Shown here piece by piece: positions 1-5,409 of a DNA stretch of 5,409 nucleotides. Both the position numbers and the translations under genes were made by a program. The stretch is from NCBI GenBank assembly GCA_021774015.1, contig JAJFJO010000207.1:1-5409 (forward strand). Direction: 5' to 3'. This DNA is from Gammaproteobacteria bacterium (GTDB lineage Bacteria > Pseudomonadota > Gammaproteobacteria > Coxiellales > Coxiellaceae). How positions within the stretch are numbered: the stretch's first letter is position 1; each line of letters starts with the position of its first letter. Below the pieces are notes generated by a model, which searched no databases, was not told where the DNA came from, and saw nothing but the letters and a program-made list of their open reading frames with translations.

Positions 1-480
1 TTCGTCCAAAAACATTATAATCTTTGTATTTATTGTCCCCATTGTGGAGTCTAACAAAGATAATGCAGTGAAAATATTCTCTGCGACATCTGTTTCATCT
101 TCCGGTGTTAACTCAACGCCAGCAATACCTTTAAAACCAAACGTCCACTTCTTCTTTGAATGAGCAAAAAACTTCTTCAGGCTACTAAATATCTGATCAG
201 GCTTTTTTAAATTTCCTGCAACTGCTTCTTGAATACAGTCACGAATTTTTCTTTCAATAGCAAGCGGGCTTCTTGAAAGATAAAAATTAACTTCTACGGA
301 TGGAAACTTAAGCTTGCTTAGAACATGACGTGCTAAACTTGTTTTCCCATACCTTCTTGGTGCTATTAACAAAGTATGATGCCCAATCTCAATATTTTTT
401 CTAAGCGTAGTAGATTCATCCTGTCTACCAAGAAACGCTGAACCTCGCGCTACACCCTGTGGAAAATAATCTAGTGCCAT
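1..480 (-). CDS. AAA-type ATPase of the ATPase_2/archaeal-ATPase kind, N-terminal part only
   Basis: The reading frame runs from ATG at 480 without a stop to the left edge: 160 codons are visible and the C-terminus is missing. The start is MALDYFPQGVARGSAFLGRQ. The (F)xGRxxE/D-like entry element is at about residues 17-22, a P-loop PRRYGKTSL lies at 41-49 (K46, T47), and a Walker B strand KIIMFLDE at 153-160 (D159, E160) ends exactly at the edge. This order and the PRRYGKTSL form are typical of bacterial/archaeal P-loop ATPases of the Pfam ATPase_2 type (AAA+/STAND-related), whose cellular roles are mostly unknown. No membrane segment is visible. ATG480 is chosen because a GGGAG box sits 6 bp before it and a good promoter would start transcription about 15 bp upstream. 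The frame stays open up to 588, with another ATG at 576, but that start lacks a ribosome binding site. The gene is unlinked to the trk cluster and adjoins a transposon relic, so it is probably accessory. Substrate and partner are unknown. Confidence 0.85.
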   Translation of the reverse strand, partial: MALDYFPQGVARGSAFLGRQDESTTLRKNIEIGHHTLLIAPRRYGKTSLARHVLSKLKFPSVEVNFYLSRSPLAIERKIRDCIQEAVAGNLKKPDQIFSSLKKFFAHSKKKWTFGFKGIAGVELTPEDETDVAENIFTALSLLDSTMGTINTKIIMFLDE

Positions 481-486
481 CAATAA

Positions 487-491
487 CTCCC
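487..491 (-). promoter_or_regulatory. Ribosome binding site of the AAA ATPase gene
   Basis: GGGAG on the minus strand, 6 bp before ATG480. It supports that start over the in-frame upstream ATG at 576, which has no purine-rich box at a suitable distance. Confidence 0.8.
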
Positions 492-502
492 AAATAAATC
501 TT

Positions 503-531
503 ATTTTACTTCTCAAATGGTTAGTAGTCAA
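503..531 (-). promoter_or_regulatory. Sigma70-type promoter of the AAA ATPase gene
   Basis: On the minus strand TTGACT (526-531; 5 of 6 to TTGACA) is followed after exactly 17 bp by TAAAAT (503-508; 5 of 6 to TATAAT). Transcription would begin near 496, giving a leader of about 15 nt that just includes the GGGAG box. The -35 hexamer spans the junction of the first two 15-bp tandem repeats and the spacer overlaps the first repeat, so a protein bound to the repeats would be expected to affect this promoter. The promoter is predicted by pattern only. Confidence 0.7.
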
Positions 532-588
532 ATGGTTAGTAACCAAATGGGAAGTATCTGATTGGTTAGTAACCATTTGGGAAGCACT
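514..588. repeat. Five tandem 15-bp repeats (iteron/operator-like array) upstream of the AAA ATPase gene
   Basis: Read on the plus strand the units are CAAATGGTTAGTAGT (514-528), CAAATGGTTAGTAAC (529-543), CAAATGGGAAGTATC (544-558), TGATTGGTTAGTAAC (559-573) and CATTTGGGAAGCACT (574-588), with no spacer. The common core is ATxTGG(T/G)(T/A)AGTA-like. Units 2+3 and 4+5 form a higher-order 30-bp repeat (22 of 30 positions identical). Each 30-bp unit carries the perfect odd palindrome GGTTA-G-TAACC, at 534-544 and 564-574, a shape typical of a dimeric regulator's site. The array starts within the promoter spacer and extends upstream of the -35 box, where repressor or activator sites usually lie. 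The binding protein is unknown; autoregulation or a regulator encoded beyond the left edge are both possible. Confidence 0.85.
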
Positions 589-612
589 TTAAGCCCATTA
601 GGACGAGTCTAA

Positions 613-720
613 AAAGCTACATTTCAGCCAAAAACAGGGGTTGCTCAGCCACGATAGAGGGCGTTAGCCACCTCAGTGAAGCAGGAACCTCTGGAAATAG
701 GTGACTTAGTATCAACTTAA
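613..720 (+). pseudogene. tnpB: 3' remnant of a tnpB (IS200/IS605 OrfB) gene, stop-interrupted
   Basis: The plus-strand frame ending at TAA 718-720 reads TGVAQPR, a TAG stop at 655-657, then RALATSVKQEPLEIGDLVST and the terminal stop. This recalls the loosely conserved tail of many bacterial TnpB proteins (GHAxxACGExALAxSVKQEPTE-like), in which VKQEP is encoded by the conserved GTGAAGCAGGAACC (here 676-689). The zinc ribbon and the RuvC-like nuclease residues of TnpB are absent, and the frame closes again at 610-612. It is therefore a short broken tail with no catalytic capacity. TnpB is the RNA-guided nuclease of these transposons. The match rests on remembered family patterns; the part before 637 is the least certain. 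A second plus frame (573-704) is open across the same bases but looks like an overlap. Confidence 0.6.
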
Positions 721-758
721 TAATAGGAATCGCCTTCCTAGAGAGGTGAGGATGTCAA
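676..758 (+). ncRNA. Relic of an omega-RNA (reRNA) 3' scaffold
   Basis: In IS200/IS605 elements the guide RNA of TnpB comes from the 3' end of tnpB plus the right end, and its guide is the flanking DNA. Here GTGAAGCAGGAACC (676-689) and the terminal GAGGATGTCAA (748-758) are kept. ACCTCT (687-692) can pair with AGAGGT (742-747), in competition with the two local hairpins 724-740 and 731-748. The guide would be the bases from 759 onward, beginning CGCCGCCAATAGTC, i.e. the antisense of the last trkH codons. No promoter for such an RNA was recognised and the 5' scaffold may be missing, so expression is doubtful. Confidence 0.4.
724..740 (-). terminator. Possible weak terminator after trkH
   Basis: Fifteen bases after the trkH stop the minus strand reads TAGGAA-GGCGA-TTCCTA, a perfect 6-bp stem with a 5-nt loop, followed by TTATTAAG. 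The stem is short and AU-rich and the T tract is interrupted, so efficiency would be modest. It lies in the transposon right end, whose own hairpin uses some of the same bases. No better terminator is visible between trkH and the AAA ATPase gene. Confidence 0.35.
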
Positions 759-2227
759 CGCCGCCAATAGTCACGAGTAAACAGTACTAAAACCGTAAAA
801 ATTTCCAAACGACCCGCAATCATAGAAAAAATTAATACCCACTTACTGAACGAAGGGATGTGCTCAAAATTATTAGCCACACTGCCAATCGCTGCGCCCG
901 TATTAGCAAAGCAAGATGCCAATGCTCCAAATGCCGTCCGTATTCCCAAACCATCTGCTAACAGCACTAACAATAAAAATACAAACAAGAAAATAAAAAA
1001 GAAAAAGAATGCGCGGATCGCCTCAATAATATTTTCTGATAAAATTTGATCGCCTAGCTTGATTGCAAAAACAGCTTGAGGATGTATCAGCCGACGTAAC
1101 TCCCGCTTACCTTGCTCTTTTAATATCAAAGCACGAATGATTTTTAAACCACCAGCCGTCGAACCACCACAACCACCCAGCAATGCCACTAACATAATTA
1201 AATAAGGCAAGAAGGTTGGCCAAGCATTAATATTAACCGTAGTAAATCCAGTCGTGCTCGACATAGAAGCAACCATAAACATAGAATTTACAAGTCCGTT
1301 ACCATGATGAAGGTGTCCCGTTGCCGCCAAAGTAATAAAAATGATCGCACTAACAATAGCCAGAAAACCCAGATAGTTTACAAACTCAGAGTCTTTAGTA
1401 AAAATCGATATTTTGCCGGTTTTTAAAAACTGAAAATATAAGCTGAAATTACAGGCACCCAATATCATAAATACCGTACTAATGATATTAATCAAAGAGC
1501 TGTGATAATAAGCAAAACTATTATCGTGCATTGAAAAACCACCTGTAGAAATTGTTGAGAAGCTCTCACCAATCGCATCAAATAACTTCATCCCAGCACC
1601 CCAATAACATGCCGCACAAATGACAACCAAGCCAACATAAATATACCAGAGCGACTTAGCCGTTTGCGCCATACGGGGGCGTAATTTGCTCGTCTTAATT
1701 GGGCCAACCGTCTCTGCACGATACAACTGCATACCACCCACACCCAGCATAGGAAGAACGGCTACAGCCAGTACAATAATTCCCATACCACCCAACAAAT
1801 GCAGTTGTTGACGATAATACAAAATAGACCTAGGGATATGGTCAAGGTTCACAAAAATAGTTGCACCTGTTGTGGTAAGGCCTGAAACCGTTTCAAACAT
1901 ACCATCAGTAAAGCTCATGTGCGGAAAGAGTTGTATGCAAAATGGTAACGCACCAAAAATCGATAGCACCGTCCAAAACAAAAATACCACCAAAAAACCA
2001 TCACGTGTCTTCAATTCATATTCTCGTGACCGGAATGGATACCAAGTAATAAAACCTGCTAAAAAGGTAATGAAAAAAACAGAAATGAAAGAAAATTCAG
2101 CGCCATCATGATACCACATGGAAATGCCAATCGGCGGGACCATACTTAAACTGAACACCATTAGCAGAACACCCAACACTCGAGCAATCGCTGAAAAACG
2201 CATATGCTGTACGTTGCCTTTATTCAT
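755..2227 (-). CDS. trkH: TrkH, channel subunit of the Trk K+ uptake system
   Basis: An inner-membrane K+ channel/transporter subunit of 490 residues, close to the usual length (about 480-485). The four M1-P-M2 repeats are shown by their selectivity-filter segments: LTTTGA (117-122), STGGF (227-231), STTGF (324-328) and NTGA (442-445). The intramembrane gating loop GGCGGSTAGGLKIIR (351-365) and the signature GGMGIIVLAVAVLP (146-159) are present, as is GRLEIFTVLVLFT near the end (472-484). Phe/Leu-rich stretch 407-422 is a membrane helix with a run of five Phe. The ATG directly follows the trkA stop (TAAATG) and AGGA lies 9 bp before it; Met9 (MRFSAIARVLG) is where many homologues begin, but its AAAGG is 13 bp away, so the first Met is preferred. 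TrkA binds TrkH on the cytosolic side and gates it, which the operon arrangement fits. The last base of the final Arg codon and the TGA stop lie in the inferred transposon right end. Confidence 0.96.
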   Translation of the reverse strand: MNKGNVQHMRFSAIARVLGVLLMVFSLSMVPPIGISMWYHDGAEFSFISVFFITFLAGFITWYPFRSREYELKTRDGFLVVFLFWTVLSIFGALPFCIQLFPHMSFTDGMFETVSGLTTTGATIFVNLDHIPRSILYYRQQLHLLGGMGIIVLAVAVLPMLGVGGMQLYRAETVGPIKTSKLRPRMAQTAKSLWYIYVGLVVICAACYWGAGMKLFDAIGESFSTISTGGFSMHDNSFAYYHSSLINIISTVFMILGACNFSLYFQFLKTGKISIFTKDSEFVNYLGFLAIVSAIIFITLAATGHLHHGNGLVNSMFMVASMSSTTGFTTVNINAWPTFLPYLIMLVALLGGCGGSTAGGLKIIRALILKEQGKRELRRLIHPQAVFAIKLGDQILSENIIEAIRAFFFFFIFLFVFLLLVLLADGLGIRTAFGALASCFANTGAAIGSVANNFEHIPSFSKWVLIFSMIAGRLEIFTVLVLFTRDYWRR

Positions 2228-3601
2228 TTAGAAAAATCCTGCGCTAACTTGAAAAAGCTTCTCTACTTCCGGAGTGTGATTTTTATCCGATAAAAATAAA
2301 ATAACATGATCTTCAGATTGAATTTCAGTATCATGATGAGGAATAATGACCTGTTCACCCCTTACAATGGCACCAATAGTGGTACCCAATGGCAGTTTAA
2401 TTTCAACGAGCCGCCGACCAACCACCTTTGAGGTGCTTCTATCGCCATGAGCAACCGCCTCAATTGCTTCCGCTGCACCACGTCGCAATGAATGCACATT
2501 AACAACATCACCACGGCGCACATATTTTAAAATACTACCCACCATCGCTTGCTGTGGTGAGATAGCAATATTAATTGAGCCCCCCTCAATAAGGTCGACA
2601 TAAGCCGTTCGTGTTATAAGTGCCATTACTTGCTTCACACCCAACTTCTTAGCTTGCAAACAGGCCATGATGTTAGCTTCATCATCATTAGTCACCGCAC
2701 AAAAAATATCAACATCTTCAATGTTCTCATTAATTAAAACCATTTTATCGCAACAATCCGCACACAAAACAGTAGTGCGCTTTAAGTGCTCCGAAAGAAA
2801 CTGGCAGCGCTGTTTACCATGTTCAAATAATTTAATTTGATAATGATTTTCTAAGGATTGCGCCAAACGAAAACCAATATTACCACCACCAGCAATCATC
2901 ATGCGCTTATAAGGCTCTTCCACTTTACGTAACGCTGACATTATAATATGCGCATTTTCAGAGGCTGTTATAAAAAACACCTCATCACCTATCTCAAACT
3001 CGGTTGCACCATCAAGAGGTATAGAGTGACCATTCCTAAAAATGGCCGCCACCCTAAATTCAACATGTGACAAATATTCTTTAAGGCTCGTAATACTTTT
3101 CCCTAGAAGAGGTCCGCCATAATAAGGTTTTACAGCAACCAACTTTACTTTACCTTCAGAAAAATCTAATACTTGTAATGCACCCGGGTGCATTACCAAC
3201 TGCTGAACATAATCGGTCACCAATAATTCCGGACAAATGATGACATCGATAGGCAAATGATCCTTATCAAACAATTCCTTGTTGCTATAATAATTTTGTG
3301 ATCGTATGCGCGCGATGCGGGTTGGGGTGTGAAATAACGTATAAGCAATCTGGCAGGCAACCATATTGATTTCATCGCTATTAGTCACTGCAATCAACAT
3401 ATCCACATCACCAGCACCGGCCTGCTGCAAAATATCTGGGTGAGAGCAATGGCCTAACACTGTGCGTATATCAAGGCTATTTTGCAGTTCATTTAAACGA
3501 TCTTCATCCTCATCCACCAATGTTATTTCATGGTTTTCAGCGCATAAATTCTCTGCAAGAGACCCACCTACCTGTCCTGCACCTAAAATAACAATTTTCA
3601 T
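2228..3601 (-). CDS. trkA: TrkA, NAD-binding gating subunit of Trk K+ uptake
   Basis: A cytosolic peripheral protein of 457 residues, essentially the length of E. coli TrkA (458), built of two RCK (KTN plus TrkA-C) modules. The first Rossmann motif is GAGQVG (7-12) with acidic D30 closing strand 2 for the NAD ribose. The second is GGGNIG (238-243) with E260. The TrkA-C halves lie at about 145-225 and 370-450. VAHGDRSTSKVVGR (383-396) and LRRGAAEAIEAV (372-383) are hallmark stretches. It senses NAD(H)/ATP and controls the TrkH pore. The start ATG has GGAGAG 9 bp upstream. The 44-bp gap to the preceding permease gene holds no convincing promoter or terminator, so readthrough from the ABC genes is likely. 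The common gammaproteobacterial neighbour rsmB (fmt-rsmB-trkA) is not adjacent. An unusual Cys group (C280, C283, C284) stands where homologues usually have a GDA-type stretch. Confidence 0.97.
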   Translation of the reverse strand: MKIVILGAGQVGGSLAENLCAENHEITLVDEDEDRLNELQNSLDIRTVLGHCSHPDILQQAGAGDVDMLIAVTNSDEINMVACQIAYTLFHTPTRIARIRSQNYYSNKELFDKDHLPIDVIICPELLVTDYVQQLVMHPGALQVLDFSEGKVKLVAVKPYYGGPLLGKSITSLKEYLSHVEFRVAAIFRNGHSIPLDGATEFEIGDEVFFITASENAHIIMSALRKVEEPYKRMMIAGGGNIGFRLAQSLENHYQIKLFEHGKQRCQFLSEHLKRTTVLCADCCDKMVLINENIEDVDIFCAVTNDDEANIMACLQAKKLGVKQVMALITRTAYVDLIEGGSINIAISPQQAMVGSILKYVRRGDVVNVHSLRRGAAEAIEAVAHGDRSTSKVVGRRLVEIKLPLGTTIGAIVRGEQVIIPHHDTEIQSEDHVILFLSDKNHTPEVEKLFQVSAGFF

Positions 3602-3645
3602 TTCTTATAACTCTCCATCTGGTCACTCACATCAATAAGGTTAAC

Positions 3646-4833
3646 TTAATCAACCTGCAAGGTTTGAATAGGATCCAACATTGATGCGCGAAGCGCTGGA
3701 TAAAATCCAGAAATAATGCCCACCAACACAGACACCACAAAACCCAACAACGGTGGCAACAAATATAACTGGAACTCCCACCTGGTAACAACCGCCAAGA
3801 TAAAGGATGCCCCTACCCCAAATACAATACCAAAAATACCACCAAACACAGTAAGAATGATCGACTCAATCAAAAACATTTTCAAAATATCTGAAGGCTG
3901 CGCACCTATCGCCATTCTCACACCAATTTCACGTCGCCGCTCAATGACAGACACCAACATAATATTCATGACACCAATACCACCAACAATTAATGAAATG
4001 CCACCAATAGCACCTAATAACCAGGTAAATGTAGTGCGCTGCTTAGCAACAATTTTTATTATTTGCTCTGGGTTGCGAAACTGAATCTGTTGCTTTGGCA
4101 GAAGTGTTTTTACCTTTTTAGTGATTTCTTTTTGCGCTTCTTTTAAATTTGGATTTTTCACCAACCGAAACAAAACATTATTAATAGCTGCATTTTTTCC
4201 TACAAGAAATGACGTTTGCAATGGAATAATGATGCCAATATCAATATCTGCAAATATAAATAAATTAGGCTTCCATGGCTTTGCTATGCCAACCACTGTG
4301 AAAAAAGAATGCCCGACCAAAATTTGTTTGTACAGCGGGTCCACGCCTTGTGCACGCATTAGTTTAGCCAACTTAGCACCCACCACGCAATAAAAACTGC
4401 CACCATCGAGAATGGAAATAAAACGACCACGAGCAATATCTATTTTTGCAATGTCTGCAAGGCTGTCTGTCACCCCCAGCACCTCCCCATTCAACACTTT
4501 TCCTTTGAAAACAAATGTTTTATAGAGTGAGGTGTAAGGTGCTGACACAACGATTTGTTTTACAGCTTGATCAATCACATTTACATTTGCCAAAGTAAGC
4601 GTTGTTTTCGCTCCTGTCTGTGGGGTTGATGTACTTTGCACTGTCATGGATAACAAGTTCGTGCCTAGCGATTTGAATTGCTGCAAGGCATGCGACGTTG
4701 CCAGCTGACTTGATGAAATTAATGCAACAACAGAACCTGTCCCTACTAACACACCTAAAATCGCGAGAAACGAACGTAACTTCGATGAAATTAAGTTCGA
4801 AAAAGCCTCTCGTATGTGCGTTAAAAAATCCAT
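3646..4833 (-). CDS. MacB/FtsX-type ABC transporter permease
   Basis: A 395-residue inner-membrane permease of the MacB/LolC type (N-terminal MacB_PCD plus C-terminal FtsX domain). An amphipathic start (MDFLTHIREAFSNLISSKLR) leads into TM1 (about 20-42). A periplasmic domain of about 225 residues follows, then TM2 (271-296), the cytosolic coupling segment ERRREIGVRMAIGA (298-311), TM3 (321-349) and TM4 (358-380), ending with the family motif GFYPALRASMLDPIQTL. This 1+3 helix plan is that of mechanotransmission exporters, in which the ATPase drives periplasmic movements that push substrate through a partner rather than across the inner membrane. The gene starts 3 bp after the ATPase stop, so the two are translationally linked; GAGG lies 11 bp before its ATG. 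The periplasmic part is long enough for MacB-like function. Substrate cannot be read from the sequence. E. coli MacB is a fusion of ATPase and permease; here they are separate. Confidence 0.9.
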   Translation of the reverse strand: MDFLTHIREAFSNLISSKLRSFLAILGVLVGTGSVVALISSSQLATSHALQQFKSLGTNLLSMTVQSTSTPQTGAKTTLTLANVNVIDQAVKQIVVSAPYTSLYKTFVFKGKVLNGEVLGVTDSLADIAKIDIARGRFISILDGGSFYCVVGAKLAKLMRAQGVDPLYKQILVGHSFFTVVGIAKPWKPNLFIFADIDIGIIIPLQTSFLVGKNAAINNVLFRLVKNPNLKEAQKEITKKVKTLLPKQQIQFRNPEQIIKIVAKQRTTFTWLLGAIGGISLIVGGIGVMNIMLVSVIERRREIGVRMAIGAQPSDILKMFLIESIILTVFGGIFGIVFGVGASFILAVVTRWEFQLYLLPPLLGFVVSVLVGIISGFYPALRASMLDPIQTLQVD

Positions 4834-4836
4834 AAA

Positions 4837-5409
4837 CTAACCATCCTCACCCTCGATCATATCAGCATGCCGTCTATCCGATAAAATCAATCCATCACGA
4901 ACTTCAATAACGCGTGGACATTTTTCAGCTACTTCCATGTCGTGCGTAATAATAATGACTGTTGTGCCACGCATTTGGTTAAGCATTAATTCCAAAACTG
5001 CATCACTCGTCTTAGTGTCTAACGCACCCGTAGGTTCATCTGCCAAAATTAATTCAGGTTTACCGACTAAAGCACGAGCAATAGCAACACGTTGTTTTTG
5101 CCCGCCCGACAATTCATTTGGTTTATGATTCGCAAATTTATCCATTTCAACATGCGCCAACATACTCATTGAATGCTCTTTAATGTATTTAGCACTTTTT
5201 CTCGCATAGAATAGTGGCAAGCCTACATTTTGCAGTGCTGTTAATTTCGGCAATAAAAAAAATGACTGAAAAATAAAACCTATTTTTCGATTGCGTAACT
5301 GTGCTAGTTCATTTTTGCTAAAGTCAGAAGAGTTAATACTATCTAGCGTATACGTGCCTGTAGTTTGTCTGTCTAAAAAACCCAAAATATTCATCAAGGT
5401 TGATTTACC
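4837..5409 (-). CDS. MacB/LolD-type ABC transporter ATPase, C-terminal 190 residues
   Basis: The frame is open to the right edge, where it begins with GKSTLMNILGFLDR, the second half of the Walker A motif. About 40 N-terminal residues should lie outside. Counting from that Gly, the Q-loop is FIFQSFFLLP (45-54, Q48), the signature LSGGQKQRVAIARAL (100-114), Walker B LILADEPTGALD (120-131, E125) and the H-loop THD (H156). LDRQTTG and the FQSFFLLPKLTALQNV stretch mark the MacB/LolD (antimicrobial-peptide/lipoprotein exporter) class. All catalytic elements seen are intact. The stop TAG is 3 bp from the permease start, so the two products should form one complex (two ATPases, two permeases). A TTG at 5397-5395 is an internal Leu codon within Walker A, not a start. 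A membrane-fusion protein or lipoprotein partner may be encoded upstream beyond the edge. Confidence 0.93.
   Translation of the reverse strand, partial: GKSTLMNILGFLDRQTTGTYTLDSINSSDFSKNELAQLRNRKIGFIFQSFFLLPKLTALQNVGLPLFYARKSAKYIKEHSMSMLAHVEMDKFANHKPNELSGGQKQRVAIARALVGKPELILADEPTGALDTKTSDAVLELMLNQMRGTTVIIITHDMEVAEKCPRVIEVRDGLILSDRRHADMIEGEDG

Larger units (their letters stand above)
613..758 (+). mobile_element. Right-end relic of an IS200/IS605-family transposon
   Basis: After the tnpB tail come 38 bp that match the general plan of IS605-type right ends: GGAATCGCCTTCC, an imperfect hairpin (CGCCTT 731-736 with GAGGTG 743-748, including two G-T pairs), then AGGATGTCAA (749-758). TCAA is the right-end cleavage tetranucleotide known for IS608-like members. 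No left end, no tnpA and no complete tnpB are present, so the copy cannot move by itself. The left boundary is unclear and lies somewhere between the end of the 15-bp repeats (588) and about 637. The right tip falls inside the last codon of the convergent trkH gene. Identification is from sequence pattern and knowledge of the family, without a search. Confidence 0.6.

Noticed and set aside
514..588. CRISPR array
   Set aside because: Units are 15 bp and contiguous, with no unique spacers between repeats.
573..704. Plus-strand open frame of about 43 codons ending HLSEAGTSGNR
   Set aside because: No start codon with a ribosome binding site was seen; it runs from the repeat array into the transposon tail, and the other frame with ALATSVKQEP fits the TnpB end better.
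858..1049. Plus-strand open frame inside trkH
   Set aside because: Shadow of trkH on the opposite strand; its Lys/Asn-rich composition mirrors the Phe/Leu-rich membrane helices, and there is no ribosome binding site or recognisable domain.
3640..3656. GGTT...AACC inverted repeat after the permease gene as a terminator
   Set aside because: Only 4 bp of pairing, mostly A/T context and no T tract; it would not stop transcription into trkA.
3716..4393. Plus-strand open frames inside the permease gene
   Set aside because: They lie antisense to a well-supported FtsX-type permease, have low-complexity Asn/Thr/Pro composition and show no domain.
5395..5397. TTG as start codon of the ABC ATPase
   Set aside because: The codon is the Leu after GKST in the Walker A motif, and the frame continues to the window edge, so the gene starts outside.

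Overview
The window looks like a piece of chromosome from an AT-rich (roughly 40% GC by eye) gammaproteobacterium. The evidence is TrkA and TrkH proteins that follow the enterobacterial/Legionella type closely in length and motifs (TrkA of 457 residues with two NAD-binding RCK modules; TrkH with C-terminal GRLEIFTVLVLFT). The species cannot be named from what is visible; an intracellular-type gammaproteobacterium such as a member of the Legionellales is a guess. All intact genes are on the minus strand.

Right part (755-5409): a compact, co-oriented cluster. In order of transcription (right to left) it holds the end of a MacB/LolD-class ABC ATPase whose N-terminus lies beyond the window, a MacB/FtsX-type ABC permease starting 3 bp after it, then after 44 bp trkA, then trkH, whose ATG directly follows the trkA stop (TAAATG). 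The first pair should make a tripartite-type exporter or lipoprotein/peptide translocase; a periplasmic adaptor, if there is one, would be encoded beyond the right edge. TrkA and TrkH form the low-affinity K+ uptake system, with TrkA as the cytosolic NAD/ATP-gated regulator of the TrkH channel.

Middle (about 613-758): a non-coding junction that looks like the 3' relic of an IS200/IS605-family transposon on the plus strand. It has a stop-interrupted tail of TnpB (ALATSVKQEP...), the overlapping omega-RNA-type motif, a right-end hairpin and the terminal GAGGATGTCAA. The inferred tip of the element (758) lies inside the last trkH codon, so the trkH stop codon appears to be supplied by the transposon end. 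The left half of the element is absent.

Left part (1-588): the first 160 codons of an accessory AAA-type ATPase (Walker A and Walker B visible, the rest off the left edge). A near-consensus sigma70 promoter and a GGGAG ribosome binding site precede it. Five tandem 15-bp units (514-588) overlap the promoter's -35 box and continue upstream, and look like an operator or iteron array. Together with the transposon relic this makes the left 0.75 kb an accessory, probably horizontally acquired, segment attached to a conserved housekeeping cluster.
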